Positions 7,933 through 20,493 of a stretch of DNA of 64,000 bases are shown piece by piece (position 1 is the first letter of the stretch; every line of letters starts with the position of its first letter). Both the position numbers and the translations under genes were made by a program. The DNA is from Castellaniella sp. GTDB taxonomy: Bacteria > Pseudomonadota > Gammaproteobacteria > Burkholderiales > Burkholderiaceae_B. The notes under the pieces are model-generated. The model ran no database searches. It was not told the origin of the DNA and saw only the letters and a list, made by a program, of their open reading frames with translations. The stretch spans positions 1-64,000 of the forward strand of contig NZ_SCQN01000053.1 in the NCBI RefSeq assembly GCF_004321985.1, in the 5' to 3' direction.

Positions 7933-8676
7933 TTACGCAGCCGCTATTTTCAAAAATTCGTCAGCGACCAAAGAGGCTCCACCCACCAGCGCGCCGTCAA
8001 TATCGGGCTGGGCAAAGAGCGCGGCCGCATTCGCGGCCTTCACGCTGCCGCCGTACAAGATACGGGTCTGGCCCGCGCCGCGCCGCGAGAGGGCCGCACG
8101 AATGAACGCATGCACGGCCTGGGCCTGATCGGGAGTGGCCGTGCGGCCCGTCCCGATGGCCCAGACAGGTTCGTATGCAATCACCATCCGCCCCAATGCA
8201 CCCGCACCCAACGCCAGGACGGGGTCAAGCTGGTCACCGATCACGCGCTCCGCATTGCCCGCATCCCGTTCCGGCAGAGTCTCGCCCACACAAACCACCG
8301 GGCTGAGACCACATGCCAGCGCACTGGAAGCCTTGGCCGCCACCAGGCTGCTGGATTCCGCATGCATGGCCCGACGTTCAGAATGCCCGCACAACACCCA
8401 GGAACAGCCAAAATCAGCCAGCATGGCCGCCGAAGTCTCGCCGGTGTAGGCCCCACGCTCGTGAATGCTGACGTCCTGGGCGCCCCAGGAGACGGGCGAT
8501 CCCGAGAGCAACGCCTGGGTCTGCGACAGGTACGGAAAAGGTACACAGACAGCGAGCTCCGTGTCACCGCCGCGAACGGCGCCAGACAGCAAGGCACCCA
8601 GCAGCGCCGCATTATCCTGCAGGCTGCCGTGCATTTTCCAGTTGCCCATGACAAGGCGCTTGCGGGGGTGGCTCAT
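7933..8676 (-). CDS. tpiA: Triosephosphate isomerase
   Basis: 247 residues from ATG 8676 (MSHPRKRLVMGNWKMHG). It interconverts dihydroxyacetone phosphate and glyceraldehyde 3-phosphate in glycolysis and gluconeogenesis. Visible signatures are the N-terminal GNWKMHG with catalytic Lys, the CGHSERR histidine motif, the catalytic Glu in AYEPVWAIGTGRTA and the phosphate-binding ILYGGSVKAAN and GALVGGASL. An upstream TTG at 8694 would add six residues, but the ATG fits the family better. It is followed by secG. Confidence 0.96.
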   Translation of the reverse strand: MSHPRKRLVMGNWKMHGSLQDNAALLGALLSGAVRGGDTELAVCVPFPYLSQTQALLSGSPVSWGAQDVSIHERGAYTGETSAAMLADFGCSWVLCGHSERRAMHAESSSLVAAKASSALACGLSPVVCVGETLPERDAGNAERVIGDQLDPVLALGAGALGRMVIAYEPVWAIGTGRTATPDQAQAVHAFIRAALSRRGAGQTRILYGGSVKAANAAALFAQPDIDGALVGGASLVADEFLKIAAA

Positions 8677-8726
8677 GAGAGTCGTTGCAGGCAAATAAAA
8701 TCGAGTAACCCTGGATTGTAGCGTGT

Positions 8727-10355
8727 TTACCGGGCTGGCGCTCCAAGCAGAGGCATCATGGACGGTGCATCCAGCATGGGCAGCTCACCCGCACGCGGGT
8801 CGGTCCGATCCAAGAGCTGCTGCCGGCCCAAATTGAAAGTCGCCACGAGGCGTGCCAGCGTATCCGCCTGGCCCTGCAGACTGTTCGTCGCAGCTGCGGA
8901 TTCGTCCACCAGGCTGGCATTCTGGCGTGTCACTTCGTCCATCTGGGTTACGGCGGTATTGATCTCTTCGATACCCGTGGTCTGTTCGCGGTTGGCTGCG
9001 CTGATCTCGCCCATGATGTCCGTCACACGCCGGACGCCATCCACGATGTCCCGCATGGTCGCCCCGGCATGGGTAGCCTGCTTGTTGCCCCTGGCCGCCG
9101 ACTCCACCGAAGTGTCGATGAGCGCCTTGATCTCCTTCGCCGCAGCGGCGCTACGCTGGGCAAGCGCCCGGACCTCGGCGGCCACCACCGCAAAGCCTCG
9201 CCCCTGTTCACCGGCACGTGCCGCTTCCACCGCCGCATTCAGCGCCAGGATATTGGTCTGGAACGCGATCGAGTCGATGACGCCGATGATGTCGGTAACC
9301 TGCTGGGACCTCTGATTGATCTCACTCATCGTGGACACGAGCTGCGATACGATGGCACCGCCGTCCGTCGCCGTCCTGGCAGCTGATGCTGCCAGCGAAT
9401 TGGCCTGCTGCGTATTGTCGGCATTCTGCCGCACCGTGGCCGTCAACTCTTCCATCGTGGCCGCCGTTTGTGCCAGGGAACTGGCCTGCTGCTCAGTTCG
9501 CGACGACAAATCCAGGTTGCCCGCCGTGATTTCGGCGGCCGCAGAGGCAATCGCATCGGACCCGCTACGAACCTCTCCAAGCGCGCCGCGCAAATTGCGC
9601 GTCATGGCCCCGAGGGCACCCAGCAATTGAGCCACCTCGTCCTTCCCACCGGCGTCGATATCCACAGTCAAATCGCGCCGGGCAACCGCACTCGCAAGAT
9701 CCACCGCATGACGCAGCGGACGGGTCACCGAACGCGTCACGCGCCAGGCGAAGAGCGGTCCCAGCAACAACGCCAGCAACGTCGCCACCGCCAGAACGAA
9801 CAGCCCCAACCGGCTGGATCGGGCACTCGCGTCGAACAGTTCCTGCACGGAATCATCCTGGAACCGGGACAGTTGGTCGACCCGATCCAGAAGGCCGGCC
9901 GTCACCTTCGGCAATTCCTGATTGAAGAAGGCGTCGGCTGCACCGTAATCACCACCATCCAGGCTCTTGAAAGCCTGGCCGCGCGCCTTCAGAAAGGTCT
10001 CCCGCGCCTGGCGAAATTGCCGCAGCAGCGTGATCGACTCAGCATGCGTGAGCTGCTGCGCCAGAGCGTCGCCGAGCTTTTGCATCTGCTGGTCCGAAGC
10101 CTGGATCGATGCCTTCAGCTTGTGCAGCGTATCCGGGTCCGCAGCCAGCGTGGCCTGCGTCTGGTTGGTGCTCATGCTGATCTGGCGCGTCAGTTGCTGG
10201 ATCAGCGCGTTGGTCTGAAGCCGGTGGTTCAGCGCCTGATTGTCCTGTTGCGAATCGACGATGCGCCACGCGCCAATCCCGGACATCACCACCAACAGGA
10301 TGATCACAAGGCCAAATCCCAGGCCCAGCCGGGTGCCGATTTTGAAATTGCGCAT
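8727..10355 (-). CDS. Methyl-accepting chemotaxis protein
   Basis: 542 residues from ATG 10355 ([18 protein letters not shown]). It has an N-terminal membrane segment (about 10-30), a periplasmic four-helix-type sensor of roughly 155 residues, a second membrane segment ([21 protein letters not shown], near 190-215), a HAMP domain and a C-terminal signalling hairpin. The hairpin tip contains the diagnostic [19 protein letters not shown], which binds CheA/CheW. It lacks the NWETF-type C-terminal pentapeptide, so adaptation enzymes would not be tethered. The ligand is unknown. Longer in-frame readings run into the tRNA-Leu gene and are rejected. Confidence 0.93.
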   Translation of the reverse strand: MRNFKIGTRLGLGFGLVIILLVVMSGIGAWRIVDSQQDNQALNHRLQTNALIQQLTRQISMSTNQTQATLAADPDTLHKLKASIQASDQQMQKLGDALAQQLTHAESITLLRQFRQARETFLKARGQAFKSLDGGDYGAADAFFNQELPKVTAGLLDRVDQLSRFQDDSVQELFDASARSSRLGLFVLAVATLLALLLGPLFAWRVTRSVTRPLRHAVDLASAVARRDLTVDIDAGGKDEVAQLLGALGAMTRNLRGALGEVRSGSDAIASAAAEITAGNLDLSSRTEQQASSLAQTAATMEELTATVRQNADNTQQANSLAASAARTATDGGAIVSQLVSTMSEINQRSQQVTDIIGVIDSIAFQTNILALNAAVEAARAGEQGRGFAVVAAEVRALAQRSAAAAKEIKALIDTSVESAARGNKQATHAGATMRDIVDGVRRVTDIMGEISAANREQTTGIEEINTAVTQMDEVTRQNASLVDESAAATNSLQGQADTLARLVATFNLGRQQLLDRTDPRAGELPMLDAPSMMPLLGAPAR

Positions 10356-10485
10356 GGTGTTGTCCCGCGATGATCGTTTTCGTTGAGATGGCATTGCCTC
10401 CGCATCCGGCACGGCGGCACAAATACCGACAGCATGGAGCGTCAGGAGACGACAGGCCATTAACGGCAGGAACTCAGGATTCTTA

Positions 10486-10570
10486 TGGTGCTCCCAGCCG
10501 GGATCGAACCGGCATGACCGAAGTCGAGGGGTTTTAAGCCCCTTGCGTCTACCAATTCCGCCATGGGAGC
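10486..10570 (-). tRNA. tRNA-Leu(UAA)
   Basis: An 85-nt cloverleaf on the minus strand begins GCTCCCATGGCGGAATTGG and ends TGGGAGCACCA. The anticodon arm is GGGGCTTAAAACCCC, giving anticodon UAA. It has the long variable arm of a type II tRNA, and CCA is encoded. It lies between the chemoreceptor gene and the divergent DUF423 gene. Confidence 0.95.
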
Positions 10571-10690
10571 CGCCCTGCGGAGAGGCTCGCGGCATTGTAC
10601 TCGTAACGCCCCGCGCTTCCGGTGCCGCCACGACCGCCGGACCTCGGGCGCCTCTACAATCAACCCATAGACCTTGAAGCGGAGCCGACC

Positions 10691-11065
10691 ATGAATCCCC
10701 GAACCCTGATCCTGTGCGGCGCCCTGTTGCTCGCTCTGGGGGTCAGTGCCGGCGCCTTCGGCGCCCACGGCCTCCGGCGCATCATTTCGCCCGAATCGCT
10801 GGAGACCTGGCGCACCGCCGCCCACTACCAGATGCTGCATGGCCTGGGCCTGCTGTTGATCGCCGCGCTCTGGTCGCACGCGTCGCCCACGCTGGCGGCC
10901 TGGGCGGGCGGCCTGATGCTGGCGGGAGTGATCGTGTTCAGCGGCAGCCTGTACGCCCTGGTCCTGACGGGCACCCGCATCCTGGGCGCCATCACGCCCA
11001 TCGGCGGCCTGCTCATGATCATTGCCTGGGTCCTGCTGGCTTGGGCGGCCTGGTCGGGGCGGTAG
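10691..11065 (+). CDS. DUF423 small membrane protein
   Basis: 124 residues with four hydrophobic segments ([49 protein letters not shown] and [18 protein letters not shown]). The GAFGAHGL motif near the N-terminus and the GSLYAL/PIGG pattern are typical of the DUF423 (YwdK-like) family, whose function is unknown. ATG 10691 is preceded by GGAG (10681-10684). It ends 18 bp before hpd. Confidence 0.85.
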   Translation: MNPRTLILCGALLLALGVSAGAFGAHGLRRIISPESLETWRTAAHYQMLHGLGLLLIAALWSHASPTLAAWAGGLMLAGVIVFSGSLYALVLTGTRILGAITPIGGLLMIIAWVLLAWAAWSGR

Positions 11066-11083
11066 TTCGGAAAGGAGCACATC

Positions 11084-12169
11084 ATGACGGACCTGTTTGA
11101 AAACCCCATGGGCCTGATGGGATTCGAATTCGTCGAATTCGCATCGCCGGCCCCGAACATCCTGGAACCGCTTTTCGAGAAGCTCGGATTCACGCTGGTC
11201 GCAAACCATCGATCCAAGGACGTCGCGCTCTACCGCCAGGGCGACATCAACTTCATCGTCAACCGGGAGCCCAAGAGTCCGGCCGCCTACTTTGCGGCCG
11301 AACACGGCCCCTCCGCCTGCGGCCTGGCGTTCCGCGTGAAGGACGCTCACCACGCCTACGAGCGCGCGCTGGCCCTGGGCGCACAGCCCATCGAGATACC
11401 GACCGGCCCCATGGAACTGCGCCTGCCCGCCATCAAGGGAATCGGCGGCGCCCCGCTTTACCTGATCGACCGGTTCAAGGATGGGGAATCCATCTACGAC
11501 ATCGACTTCAGATTCATCGCGAACGTAGACCGCCACCCCAAGGGACATGGCCTCAAGATCGTCGACCACCTCACGCATAATGTCTACCGTGGCCGGATGG
11601 AATTCTGGGCCGGCTTCTACGAAAAGCTCTTCAATTTTCGGCAAATCCGGTACTTCGACATTACCGGGGAATATTCGGGCCTGACATCCAAAGCCATGAC
11701 TGCGCCGGACGGCCTGATCCGCATCCCGCTCAACGAAGAATCGTCGAAGGGCGCCGGCCAGATCGAAGAATTCCTGATGAAATTCAACGGCGAAGGGATC
11801 CAACATGTCGCACTGCTCAGCGATGACCTGATTGCCACAATCGATGCGTTGCGGGCGGCCGGCGTCCCGCTGATGACCCCTCCGCCAGATACCTACTACG
11901 AATCGCTGGATACGCGCCTGCCGGGGCACGATCAGCCCACACAGGAACTGCAGGCACGGGGGATCCTCCTGGACGGCAACACCAGCGACGGGGAACCCAG
12001 GCTGCTGCTGCAGATCTTCTCCGAGACGCTGCTGGGGCCCGTCTTCTTCGAATTCATCCAGCGCAAGGGTGACACCGGTTTCGGCGAAGGCAACTTCAAG
12101 GCCCTGTTCGACTCGATCGAGCGCGATCAGATCCGCCGGGGAGTGATCTCACCAGCCCAGAATCTCTAG
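11084..12169 (+). CDS. hpd: 4-Hydroxyphenylpyruvate dioxygenase
   Basis: 361 residues, preceded by AAAGGAG. It converts 4-hydroxyphenylpyruvate to homogentisate in tyrosine degradation, using non-haem Fe(II) in a double vicinal-oxygen-chelate fold. The three iron ligands are visible: His in [10 protein letters not shown], His in [11 protein letters not shown] and Glu in [13 protein letters not shown]. The C-terminal [18 protein letters not shown] helix gates the active site in this family. No other homogentisate pathway gene is nearby. Confidence 0.95.
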   Translation: MTDLFENPMGLMGFEFVEFASPAPNILEPLFEKLGFTLVANHRSKDVALYRQGDINFIVNREPKSPAAYFAAEHGPSACGLAFRVKDAHHAYERALALGAQPIEIPTGPMELRLPAIKGIGGAPLYLIDRFKDGESIYDIDFRFIANVDRHPKGHGLKIVDHLTHNVYRGRMEFWAGFYEKLFNFRQIRYFDITGEYSGLTSKAMTAPDGLIRIPLNEESSKGAGQIEEFLMKFNGEGIQHVALLSDDLIATIDALRAAGVPLMTPPPDTYYESLDTRLPGHDQPTQELQARGILLDGNTSDGEPRLLLQIFSETLLGPVFFEFIQRKGDTGFGEGNFKALFDSIERDQIRRGVISPAQNL

Positions 12170-12214
12170 CCAGTAAGAGTCGTTTCGACGTGGGGGCGGC
12201 GCAGGCAACCGAAC

Positions 12215-12304
12215 TGGCGGAAGCGGTGAGATTCGAACTCACGGATGGGTTGCCCCATCGCCGGTTTTCAAGACCGGTCCATTCAACCACTCTGGCACGC
12301 TTCC
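12215..12304 (-). tRNA. tRNA-Ser(UGA)
   Basis: A 90-nt minus-strand cloverleaf begins GGAAGCGTGCCAGAGTGG and ends CGCTTCCGCCA. The anticodon arm CCGGTCTTGAAAACCGG gives UGA, and the long variable arm is typical of tRNA-Ser. CCA is encoded. It lies convergent to hpd and downstream of pnp. Confidence 0.95.
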
Positions 12305-12370
12305 ATAGGTTGAGAACGCGGACAGCAAACGTGTCCACACAACCTTGAAGTCCGCAAGTGTAGCGCATAA

Positions 12371-12401
12371 CGAAGAAGGCGCCCGCAGGGCGCCTTCTTC
12401 G
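12371..12401 (-). terminator. Terminator hairpin downstream of pnp
   Basis: CGAAGAAGGCGCC (12371-12383) is repeated in inverse at 12389-12401, making a 13-bp stem with a 5-nt loop. A second hairpin (GTCCCCCT...AGGGGGAC, 12410-12429) stands between it and the pnp stop. Both would form in the pnp transcript. Confidence 0.75.
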
Positions 12402-12440
12402 TGGATCCTGTCCCCCTGTGAAGGGGGACAGCTTGCGAGA

Positions 12441-14585
12441 TTACTCGCCAGCCGGCGCAGGCGCGGCAGGCCCGCCCTGTGCTTCGATCCCGCCGATGGC
12501 CTTGACCGACAGGCGCAGGCGACCACGGTCATCAGCCTCGATGACCTTCACGCGCACCGACTGGCCGACCTTCAGCACGTCGTTGATGTCGGCGATGCGA
12601 TAGTTGGCGATCTCGGAGATGTGCAGCAGCCCGTCACGGCCCGGCAGCACCTGAACGATGGCGCCGAAATCCAGCAAACGCTGGACGGTGCCCTGGTACT
12701 CCTGCCCGACTTCGACATCGGCCGTGAGTTCCTTGATCCGGCGCTCGGCCTCGTGGGCCTTGTCCAGGTCCGCGCTGGAAATCACGATGCTGCCATCATC
12801 GCTGATGTCGATATGCGTGCCCGTTTCCTCGGTCAGCGCACGGATGGTTGCCCCCCCCTTGCCGATCACGTCACGGATCTTCTCGGGGTTGATCTTCATC
12901 TGCAGCATGCGCGGAGCGAAACTCGAAAGTTCCGTACGCGAACCGTCGAGGGCCTGGCGCATCTTTTCCAGGATGTGCAGCCGGCCTTCGCGGGCTTGCG
13001 CCAGCGCGATCTGCATGATTTCCTTGGTGATGCCCTGGATCTTGATGTCCATCTGCAAGGCCGTGACACCGTGGTCGGTGCCCGTGACCTTGAAGTCCAT
13101 GTCGCCCAGATGATCCTCATCGCCCAGGATGTCGGTCAGAACGGCGAACTTGTTGCCTTCCTTGATCAGGCCCATGGCCACACCGGCCACGTGATCCTTG
13201 ACGGGCACGCCGGCATCCATCATGGACAGGCAACCGGCACAGACCGAAGCCATGGACGAGGAGCCGTTGGATTCCATGATCTCGGACACCACACGGATGG
13301 TGTACTGGAACTCTTCCGGGGCAGGCAACAGCGCCAGCAGTGCCCGTTTGGCCAGACGGCCGTGGCCGATCTCGCGGCGCTTCGGCACACCAAAGCGACC
13401 CGTTTCGCCAGTCGCAAACGGCGGCATGTTGTAGTGCATCATGAACCGATCGCGGTATTCACCCATGATCGAATCGATGATCTGCTCGTCCTGCTTGGTC
13501 CCCAGCGTGGTGATCGCCAGCGATTGCGTCTCACCTCGCGTGAACAGGGCCGAACCGTGGGCACGCGGCAGCACACCCAGACGGATGCTGATGGGGCGTA
13601 CGGTACGCGTGTCGCGCCCGTCGATACGCGGTTCGCCACGCAAGATGCGGCCGCGGACGATTTCAGACTCGAGCGCAAACAGCAGGTTATCGACCTCTAC
13701 GCCATCAGGGGCCACATCGCCACGAGCGGCAGCATGCTCGGCGAGCTTGGCCTTCACGTCGGCGTAGGTCTGGCGCAATGCGGCAGTACGCTCCTGCTTG
13801 TCATGGATCTTGTAGACCGTTTCCAGCGCCTCGAAAGCGGCACTGCGCACAGCAGTGGTCAGGACTTCGTTCACCGGCGCGGGCTGCCAGTCCCACTCGG
13901 GCTTGCCGGCCTCGGCCACCAGGTCATGGATGGCATTGATCGCGGCTTGCAACTGTTCATGGCCAAACACCACGGCGCCCAGCATCACGTCTTCGGGCAA
14001 CTGCTTGGCCTCGGATTCCACCATCAGCACGGCGGATTCGGTCCCCGCGACCACCAGGTCGAGCCGCGAATTCTTCAGTTGAGAGACCGTCGGGTTGGCG
14101 ACGTACTGGCCATCCACGTAGCCGACGCGAATGCCGCCCACAGGGCCATTGAACGGAATGCCGGACAATGCCAGCGCCGCCGATGCCCCCAGCATGGCCG
14201 GAATGTCGGGATCGACTTCAGGATTGACCGACAGGGTATGAATGATGATCTGGACGTCGTTGTAGAACCCGTCGGGGAACAGCGGCCGCAGCGGCCGGTC
14301 GATCAGCCGGGAAGTCAGGATTTCTTTCTCGGAAGGCTTGCCTTCGCGCTTGAAAAAGCCGCCCGGAATCTTGCCGGCAGCATAGGTCTTTTCGACGTAA
14401 TCGACGGTCAGAGGGAAAAAGTCCTGACCGGGTTTGGCGGTCTTGGCGGCCACCACTGTCGCCAGCACCACGGTGTCATCCACGGACACCAGCACCGCAC
14501 CGGAGGCCTGACGGGCGATCTCACCCGTCTCCATCACCACCGTGTGGGCGCCGTACTGAAACGACTTGCTCACTTTGTTGAACAT
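12441..14585 (-). CDS. pnp: Polynucleotide phosphorylase
   Basis: 714 residues from ATG 14585 ([12 protein letters not shown]), preceded by AAAAGGAA. It degrades RNA 3'-5' by phosphorolysis in the degradosome. In order there are: a first RNase PH domain (with [20 protein letters not shown]), an all-helical linker, a second RNase PH domain ([16 protein letters not shown], then MNGSSS-type [12 protein letters not shown]), a KH domain ([16 protein letters not shown], about 565) and an S1 domain ([20 protein letters not shown]). Length equals the family norm. It follows rpsO, the classical pairing, with a strong leader hairpin in between. Confidence 0.98.
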   Translation of the reverse strand: MFNKVSKSFQYGAHTVVMETGEIARQASGAVLVSVDDTVVLATVVAAKTAKPGQDFFPLTVDYVEKTYAAGKIPGGFFKREGKPSEKEILTSRLIDRPLRPLFPDGFYNDVQIIIHTLSVNPEVDPDIPAMLGASAALALSGIPFNGPVGGIRVGYVDGQYVANPTVSQLKNSRLDLVVAGTESAVLMVESEAKQLPEDVMLGAVVFGHEQLQAAINAIHDLVAEAGKPEWDWQPAPVNEVLTTAVRSAAFEALETVYKIHDKQERTAALRQTYADVKAKLAEHAAARGDVAPDGVEVDNLLFALESEIVRGRILRGEPRIDGRDTRTVRPISIRLGVLPRAHGSALFTRGETQSLAITTLGTKQDEQIIDSIMGEYRDRFMMHYNMPPFATGETGRFGVPKRREIGHGRLAKRALLALLPAPEEFQYTIRVVSEIMESNGSSSMASVCAGCLSMMDAGVPVKDHVAGVAMGLIKEGNKFAVLTDILGDEDHLGDMDFKVTGTDHGVTALQMDIKIQGITKEIMQIALAQAREGRLHILEKMRQALDGSRTELSSFAPRMLQMKINPEKIRDVIGKGGATIRALTEETGTHIDISDDGSIVISSADLDKAHEAERRIKELTADVEVGQEYQGTVQRLLDFGAIVQVLPGRDGLLHISEIANYRIADINDVLKVGQSVRVKVIEADDRGRLRLSVKAIGGIEAQGGPAAPAPAGE

Positions 14586-14611
14586 GACATTATTCCTTTT
14601 ACTTACGAAAA

Positions 14612-14651
14612 AACCGTGTACCCCGCGCACGGAATCGCGGCATACACGGTT
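14612..14651 (-). promoter_or_regulatory. Leader hairpin between rpsO and pnp
   Basis: AACCGTGTA (14612-14620) pairs with TACACGGTT (14643-14651), and inside it CCGCG (14623-14627) pairs with CGCGG (14636-14640). The stem lies in the 94-bp rpsO-pnp gap, just upstream of the pnp ribosome binding site. In E. coli an RNase III-cleaved leader stem at this place mediates pnp autoregulation; the same role here is inferred. Confidence 0.6.
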
Positions 14652-14679
14652 CAACCATGGGGCACCAGACCCCTGGGCA

Positions 14680-14949
14680 TTACTTGCGCAGCCCGAGCTT
14701 TTCGATCAGCGCGCGGTACGAATCCGGTTTGCTACCCTTCAGGTAGTCCAACAGCTTGCGGCGGCGGCTCACCATGCGCAGCAGGCCGCGGCGGGAGTGG
14801 TGATCCTTGGTGTGGAGCTTGAAGTGCCCGGTCAGCTCGTTGATACGAGCCGTCAACAGGGCCACCTGGACTTCAGGAGAACCGGTATCGCCGGTGGCGC
14901 GCTGGAATTGCGCAACGATGTCGGATTTGACGATATCTGCAACAGACAT
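14680..14949 (-). CDS. rpsO: 30S ribosomal protein S15
   Basis: 89 residues ([20 protein letters not shown]), exactly the family length. It binds the central domain of 16S rRNA early in small-subunit assembly. The signatures [36 protein letters not shown] and RRKLLDYLK are present. It is the first gene of the rpsO-pnp unit. Confidence 0.98.
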   Translation of the reverse strand: MSVADIVKSDIVAQFQRATGDTGSPEVQVALLTARINELTGHFKLHTKDHHSRRGLLRMVSRRRKLLDYLKGSKPDSYRALIEKLGLRK

Positions 14950-15077
14950 GCTATGAACCTCTAGTACAAGCGGCAGCACCGAGGCGTGCGGCCGTGGGAT
15001 GAAAAAAAGCACCACGCAAATGTGGCACGGCGCTCATTATAGCGGATCGGGCGTGATCCAGCGCTGTCCGCAGACGA

Positions 15078-15878
15078 TCAGTGCGGTGCGCCGCTATCGC
15101 TCGTGCCACCGCCGCGCATACGCTGCCCCAGGCGCCGCGCCCGACGCACTCGCCACAGCCAGGCGATCCAGCCCGACAGGCTGTAGAGAATGAACAGCCC
15201 GAACAGCACGACAGGTGGGTCGCTGGACACGAACACAAACACCGCCACCAGCGCGATCATCACCCAGAACGGTACGCTACGCCCCAGTGCAAAGGATTTG
15301 CCACTGAAAAATGGCGCATTCGACACCATGGCAATGCCGGCATACACCGTGAGGCCAAACGCAGCCCAGGCAATGAAGCCGCCCGAAAGCGACAGCTTGT
15401 TGTCCACCGACAGCCACACGAAACCGGCGACCAGCGCCGCTGCCGCCGGGCTGGGCAGACCCTGGAAATACTGTTTGTCGACCTTGCCGATATTGGCGTT
15501 GAAGCGCGCAAGCCGCAGCGCCGCACCGACCACATATACGAACGCGGCCAGCCACCCCCAGCGGCCCAGCCCCAGGAGCGACCACTGGTAGACCACCAGC
15601 GCCGGCGCCATGCCGAACGAGACCATGTCCGCCAGCGAATCGTACTGTTCGCCAAACGCCGACTGGGTATGCGTCAAACGCGCGACCCGACCGTCCATGC
15701 TGTCGAACACCATCGCCAGGAAGACCGCCATCGCGGCGACTTCGAAGTTGTGGTTCATTGCCTGGACCACGGCGTAGAAACCGGCAAAGAGATTGGCAGT
15801 GGTAAAGGCGTTGGGCAACAAATAGATGCTGCGGCGTCGCTGAGGTTCGTCAGGCATGGATTCAGGCAACGGATTCAT
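15078..15878 (-). CDS. pssA: CDP-diacylglycerol-serine O-phosphatidyltransferase
   Basis: 266 residues. This integral membrane CDP-alcohol phosphotransferase makes phosphatidylserine. The catalytic motif D..DG..AR....S.FG...D...D is present ([20 protein letters not shown] followed by YDSLAD, about residues 59-82). It has six or more hydrophobic helices and a basic cytosolic tail. It overlaps psd by 17 bp, so the two successive steps of phosphatidylethanolamine synthesis are encoded together. Confidence 0.94.
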   Translation of the reverse strand: MNPLPESMPDEPQRRRSIYLLPNAFTTANLFAGFYAVVQAMNHNFEVAAMAVFLAMVFDSMDGRVARLTHTQSAFGEQYDSLADMVSFGMAPALVVYQWSLLGLGRWGWLAAFVYVVGAALRLARFNANIGKVDKQYFQGLPSPAAAALVAGFVWLSVDNKLSLSGGFIAWAAFGLTVYAGIAMVSNAPFFSGKSFALGRSVPFWVMIALVAVFVFVSSDPPVVLFGLFILYSLSGWIAWLWRVRRARRLGQRMRGGGTSDSGAPH

Positions 15879-16542
15879 CGGCGTTCGGAAAAACAGGCAG
15901 TTCAGCCAGGACCGTGCTGGTCGCGTGGACTTTGTCGCCCAGGGCGACTTTGGGGCGGGAGCCTGGGGGCAAGTATACGTCTACCCGCGATCCGAAGCGG
16001 ATGAACCCATAGCGCTGGCCCGCGTAGAGCCGCTGCCCCACATGCGCGTGACAAAGAATGCGCTTGGCGACCAGCCCCGCCACCTGCACGGCCGTCACCA
16101 TCTGGCCATCAGCCGTGAGCAGCACCATGGCATTGCGCTCGTTTTCCAGGGATGCCTTATCCAGGGAGGCGTTGAAGAACTTGCCGGCGAAATAAGTGAG
16201 CGACTGGACCTCTCCATCAACCGGGGCCCGGTTGGAATGGACGTTGAACACGTTCATGAACACGCTGATCTTCAGCGCGGCACGATCGTCGGCATACGGA
16301 TCTGTCGCGTCCTCGACGCAGACGATTCGCCCGTCGGCAGGACACAGGACCAGCCCAGCCCCCTCGGGCGCCTCGCGCACCGGATCCCGGAAAAACTGCA
16401 GCGCAAAGAGCGTGAAGATCCAGAACGGAACAGAGGCCCAGCCCGACCATGCACCCACCAGCAGCGACACGATCACGCCGCCCGCCAGGATGGGCCAGCC
16501 CTCGCGGGCAATCAGGGGATGGGGATAAGGTGGGATCTTCAT
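15862..16542 (-). CDS. psd: Phosphatidylserine decarboxylase proenzyme (short type)
   Basis: 226 residues from ATG 16542 ([15 protein letters not shown]). It converts phosphatidylserine to phosphatidylethanolamine. The N-terminal part has two membrane stretches ([18 protein letters not shown] and [13 protein letters not shown]). The [13 protein letters not shown] segment holds the conserved His. The self-cleavage site is FGSRVD near the C-terminus, with Ser becoming the pyruvoyl group; this is the GS form of the short class rather than the LGST of E. coli Psd. A TTG nine bases upstream is an alternative start. Confidence 0.92.
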   Translation of the reverse strand: MKIPPYPHPLIAREGWPILAGGVIVSLLVGAWSGWASVPFWIFTLFALQFFRDPVREAPEGAGLVLCPADGRIVCVEDATDPYADDRAALKISVFMNVFNVHSNRAPVDGEVQSLTYFAGKFFNASLDKASLENERNAMVLLTADGQMVTAVQVAGLVAKRILCHAHVGQRLYAGQRYGFIRFGSRVDVYLPPGSRPKVALGDKVHATSTVLAELPVFPNADESVA

Positions 16543-16757
16543 GGTGCGCAAGGATAACTCAATTCAGGATGTTGACACAGAATGCCGGGAGCCGACAGCC
16601 GCGCCGGCATTCCGCGAACCGGGCCGCACGGTCATGCAAAAGGCTGATGCCGCGGCAACGGACGGATGTCTCCCCCCAACCACAGCACCAGCCTCGTGAC
16701 TACATGATCCTGCAGGCAGGCGGGTCAACCCCCGCCCTCGTGCAGAGGTCGGTAGGA

Positions 16758-18328
<1,571 letters not shown>

Positions 18329-18341
18329 GATTTCGATCCCC

Positions 18342-20066
18342 TCACAGATCCTCGGAACCCAGCAGCATTTCGGTCAGGCCGCGGCCTGCCTTCACCATGG
18401 GCCAGACGTTCTCGGTCTGATCAGTGATGAAATTCATGAACACCAGGCGGTCCTTGTGTTTCGTGAACGCCTCGCGCAACGCCGGTTCGACATCGGCCGG
18501 TTTCTCGATCTGCAGACCGACGTGCCCATAGCTTTCCACCAGTTTGACGAAATCCGGCAGTGCATCGACGTAGGTCTCGGAATACCGCGACCCGTAGTCG
18601 ATCTGCTGCCACTGGCGAACCATGCCCAGGTAACGGTTGTTCAGGCAGAGGATCTTGGGCGTCAGGCGATACTGCTTGCAGGTGGACAGCTCCTGGATGT
18701 TCATCTGGATGGAGCCCTCACCGGTAATGACAGCCACGTCGCGCCCTGGATTGGCCATTTGCACGCCCATGGCAAACGGCAGGCCCACGCCCATGGTGCC
18801 CAGGCCGCCTGAATTGATCCAGCGGCGAGGTTCGGGGAACGGGTAGTACTGGGCTGCCCACATCTGGTGCTGCCCTACGTCCGAGGTGACGAAGGCCTGC
18901 CCGCGCGTGATTTCCCAGAGCTTCTGGATCACGAACTGCGGCTTGATGATGGTGTCGGAGTGCTCATAGTCCAGGCACTTGCGTGCACGCCATGTGTCGA
19001 TCTGCTTCCACCAGGCATCCAGCCGATGCTCGGTGCCGCTCTGCTCGGCCAGCGCCTGCGCGTACAGGCCAATGAGATCCTGCAGGACCTCCTTGACGTC
19101 GCCGACGATGGGCACATCCACGCGCACCCGCTTGGAAATCGAGGACGGGTCGATGTCGATGTGGATGACCTTGCGCGGCACTTGGGCAAAATTGCGGGGA
19201 TTGCCGATCACGCGGTCGTCGAAACGAACGCCGATGCCCAGCAACACGTCGCTGTTTTGCATGGCCATGTTGGCCTCGTAGGTGCCGTGCATACCCGGCA
19301 TCCCCACGAACCGCTCGTCAGTGCCCGGCATGGTGCCCAGCCCCATGAGGGTCGTGGTGCACGGCGCGCCGGTCACACGGACCAGCTTGCGCAGTTCGTC
19401 GGAGGCATTGGAGAGCACCACACCGCCACCCGCGTAGATCATGGGCCGCTCAGCCGACAGCAGAAGCTGCACCGCTTTCTTGATCTGGCCTTGGTGCCCT
19501 TTGGTCACAGGCGAATAGGACCGCATCACCGTGGGCCCGCGCTTGGGCACGAACTTGCAGGTCGCCACTGAGACGTCCTTGGGAATGTCCACCAGCACCG
19601 GGCCGGGCCGGCCCGATCGGGCGATGTAGAAGGCGCGGCGCATGGTCTCGGCCAGATCCTTCACATCCCGCACCAAGAAGTTGTGCTTGACGCAGGGCCG
19701 GGTGATACCCACGGTATCGCATTCCTGGAACGCGTCCTGGCCGATCGCATGGGTGGGTACCTGGCCGCTGAGGATGACCATCGGGATCGAGTCCATGTAG
19801 GCCGTGGCAATACCGGTGACGGCATTGGTCACGCCTGGTCCGCTGGTGACCAGACAGACACCGATCTTGTCGGAAGAGCGGGAGTAAGCATCGGCTGCGT
19901 GAACGGCGGCCTGCTCATGTCGCACGAGAATGTGCTGGAATTTGTCTTGCTTGTAAATCGCGTCGTAGATGTAGAGGACCGCGCCGCCGGGGTAGCCAAA
20001 GACATGGTCTACGCCTTCCTCGATCAGACAACGGACGACGATGTCGGCGCCATTGAGTTCCATCAT
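18342..20066 (-). CDS. ilvB: Acetolactate synthase large subunit
   Basis: 574 residues. This thiamine-diphosphate enzyme starts branched-chain amino-acid synthesis. Signatures are VFGYPGGAVLYIYDAI with the upstream catalytic Glu (HEQAAVHAADAYSR), the FAD/central domain (GIGVRFDDRVIG), and the C-terminal TPP motif GEGSIQMNIQEL...NNRYLGMVRQW. The motif begins GEG where E. coli has GDG. Two adjacent ATGs at 20066 and 20063 follow AAAGGAAC. It is the first gene of ilvBNC. Confidence 0.97.
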   Translation of the reverse strand: MMELNGADIVVRCLIEEGVDHVFGYPGGAVLYIYDAIYKQDKFQHILVRHEQAAVHAADAYSRSSDKIGVCLVTSGPGVTNAVTGIATAYMDSIPMVILSGQVPTHAIGQDAFQECDTVGITRPCVKHNFLVRDVKDLAETMRRAFYIARSGRPGPVLVDIPKDVSVATCKFVPKRGPTVMRSYSPVTKGHQGQIKKAVQLLLSAERPMIYAGGGVVLSNASDELRKLVRVTGAPCTTTLMGLGTMPGTDERFVGMPGMHGTYEANMAMQNSDVLLGIGVRFDDRVIGNPRNFAQVPRKVIHIDIDPSSISKRVRVDVPIVGDVKEVLQDLIGLYAQALAEQSGTEHRLDAWWKQIDTWRARKCLDYEHSDTIIKPQFVIQKLWEITRGQAFVTSDVGQHQMWAAQYYPFPEPRRWINSGGLGTMGVGLPFAMGVQMANPGRDVAVITGEGSIQMNIQELSTCKQYRLTPKILCLNNRYLGMVRQWQQIDYGSRYSETYVDALPDFVKLVESYGHVGLQIEKPADVEPALREAFTKHKDRLVFMNFITDQTENVWPMVKAGRGLTEMLLGSEDL

Positions 20067-20493
20067 GGGTTCCTTTCATGACCAGTGCTCTGCACCAAGC
20101 AGTCAACCATCGACCCGGGCCACGACCGATGATCCACGACACGACCGACGCTGGGCGGTTCACGGAACCGCTTTGCCCGGCCACCCCGTGGGAACGGTCT
20201 GCACCCCTTGGCACAAGACACGAGCGCTCAGAGAGCGCGGGAGGTAGAAATGGACGCCTCGGGCGACGCTTGTGGCGGTCCCTGAAGCATTGAACAGGTT
20301 CGGAGTCCCGGGTGCATGGCCCGGATGTTCGCCTGATCGATTTGCCTGGATGCAACAAATCGAGGCACTAATTTAATGCATTGCAACATTCGCCGCAAGC
20401 GACCGCACCCCCGACGAAATATCAATTCGAGTCCAGCGCCGAATTCCCTATACTTGAGAGAACCGCCGCACTGGCATCTCGACGACCGGCTGC
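20067..20493. promoter_or_regulatory. Gene-free region between divergent ilvB and FUSC gene
   Basis: The 427-bp stretch must hold the ilvB leader and the promoter of the divergent transporter. A GCGCTC...GAGCGC hairpin (20224-20238) lies in the ilvB leader. A short minus-strand reading frame (about 20228-20386) starts MLQCIKLVPRFVASR but shows no run of Leu, Val or Ile codons, so a classical attenuator peptide is not evident. Confidence 0.4.

Noticed and set aside
12345-14822. Very long plus-strand open frame antisense to pnp
   Set aside because: It mirrors the codon pattern of pnp; His/Gly/Arg-rich product without any family motif, no ribosome binding site. It is a GC-rich antisense shadow.
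20228-20389. Possible leader peptide for ilvB attenuation
   Set aside because: The frame has no cluster of Leu, Val or Ile codons and no clear terminator/antiterminator pair behind it.
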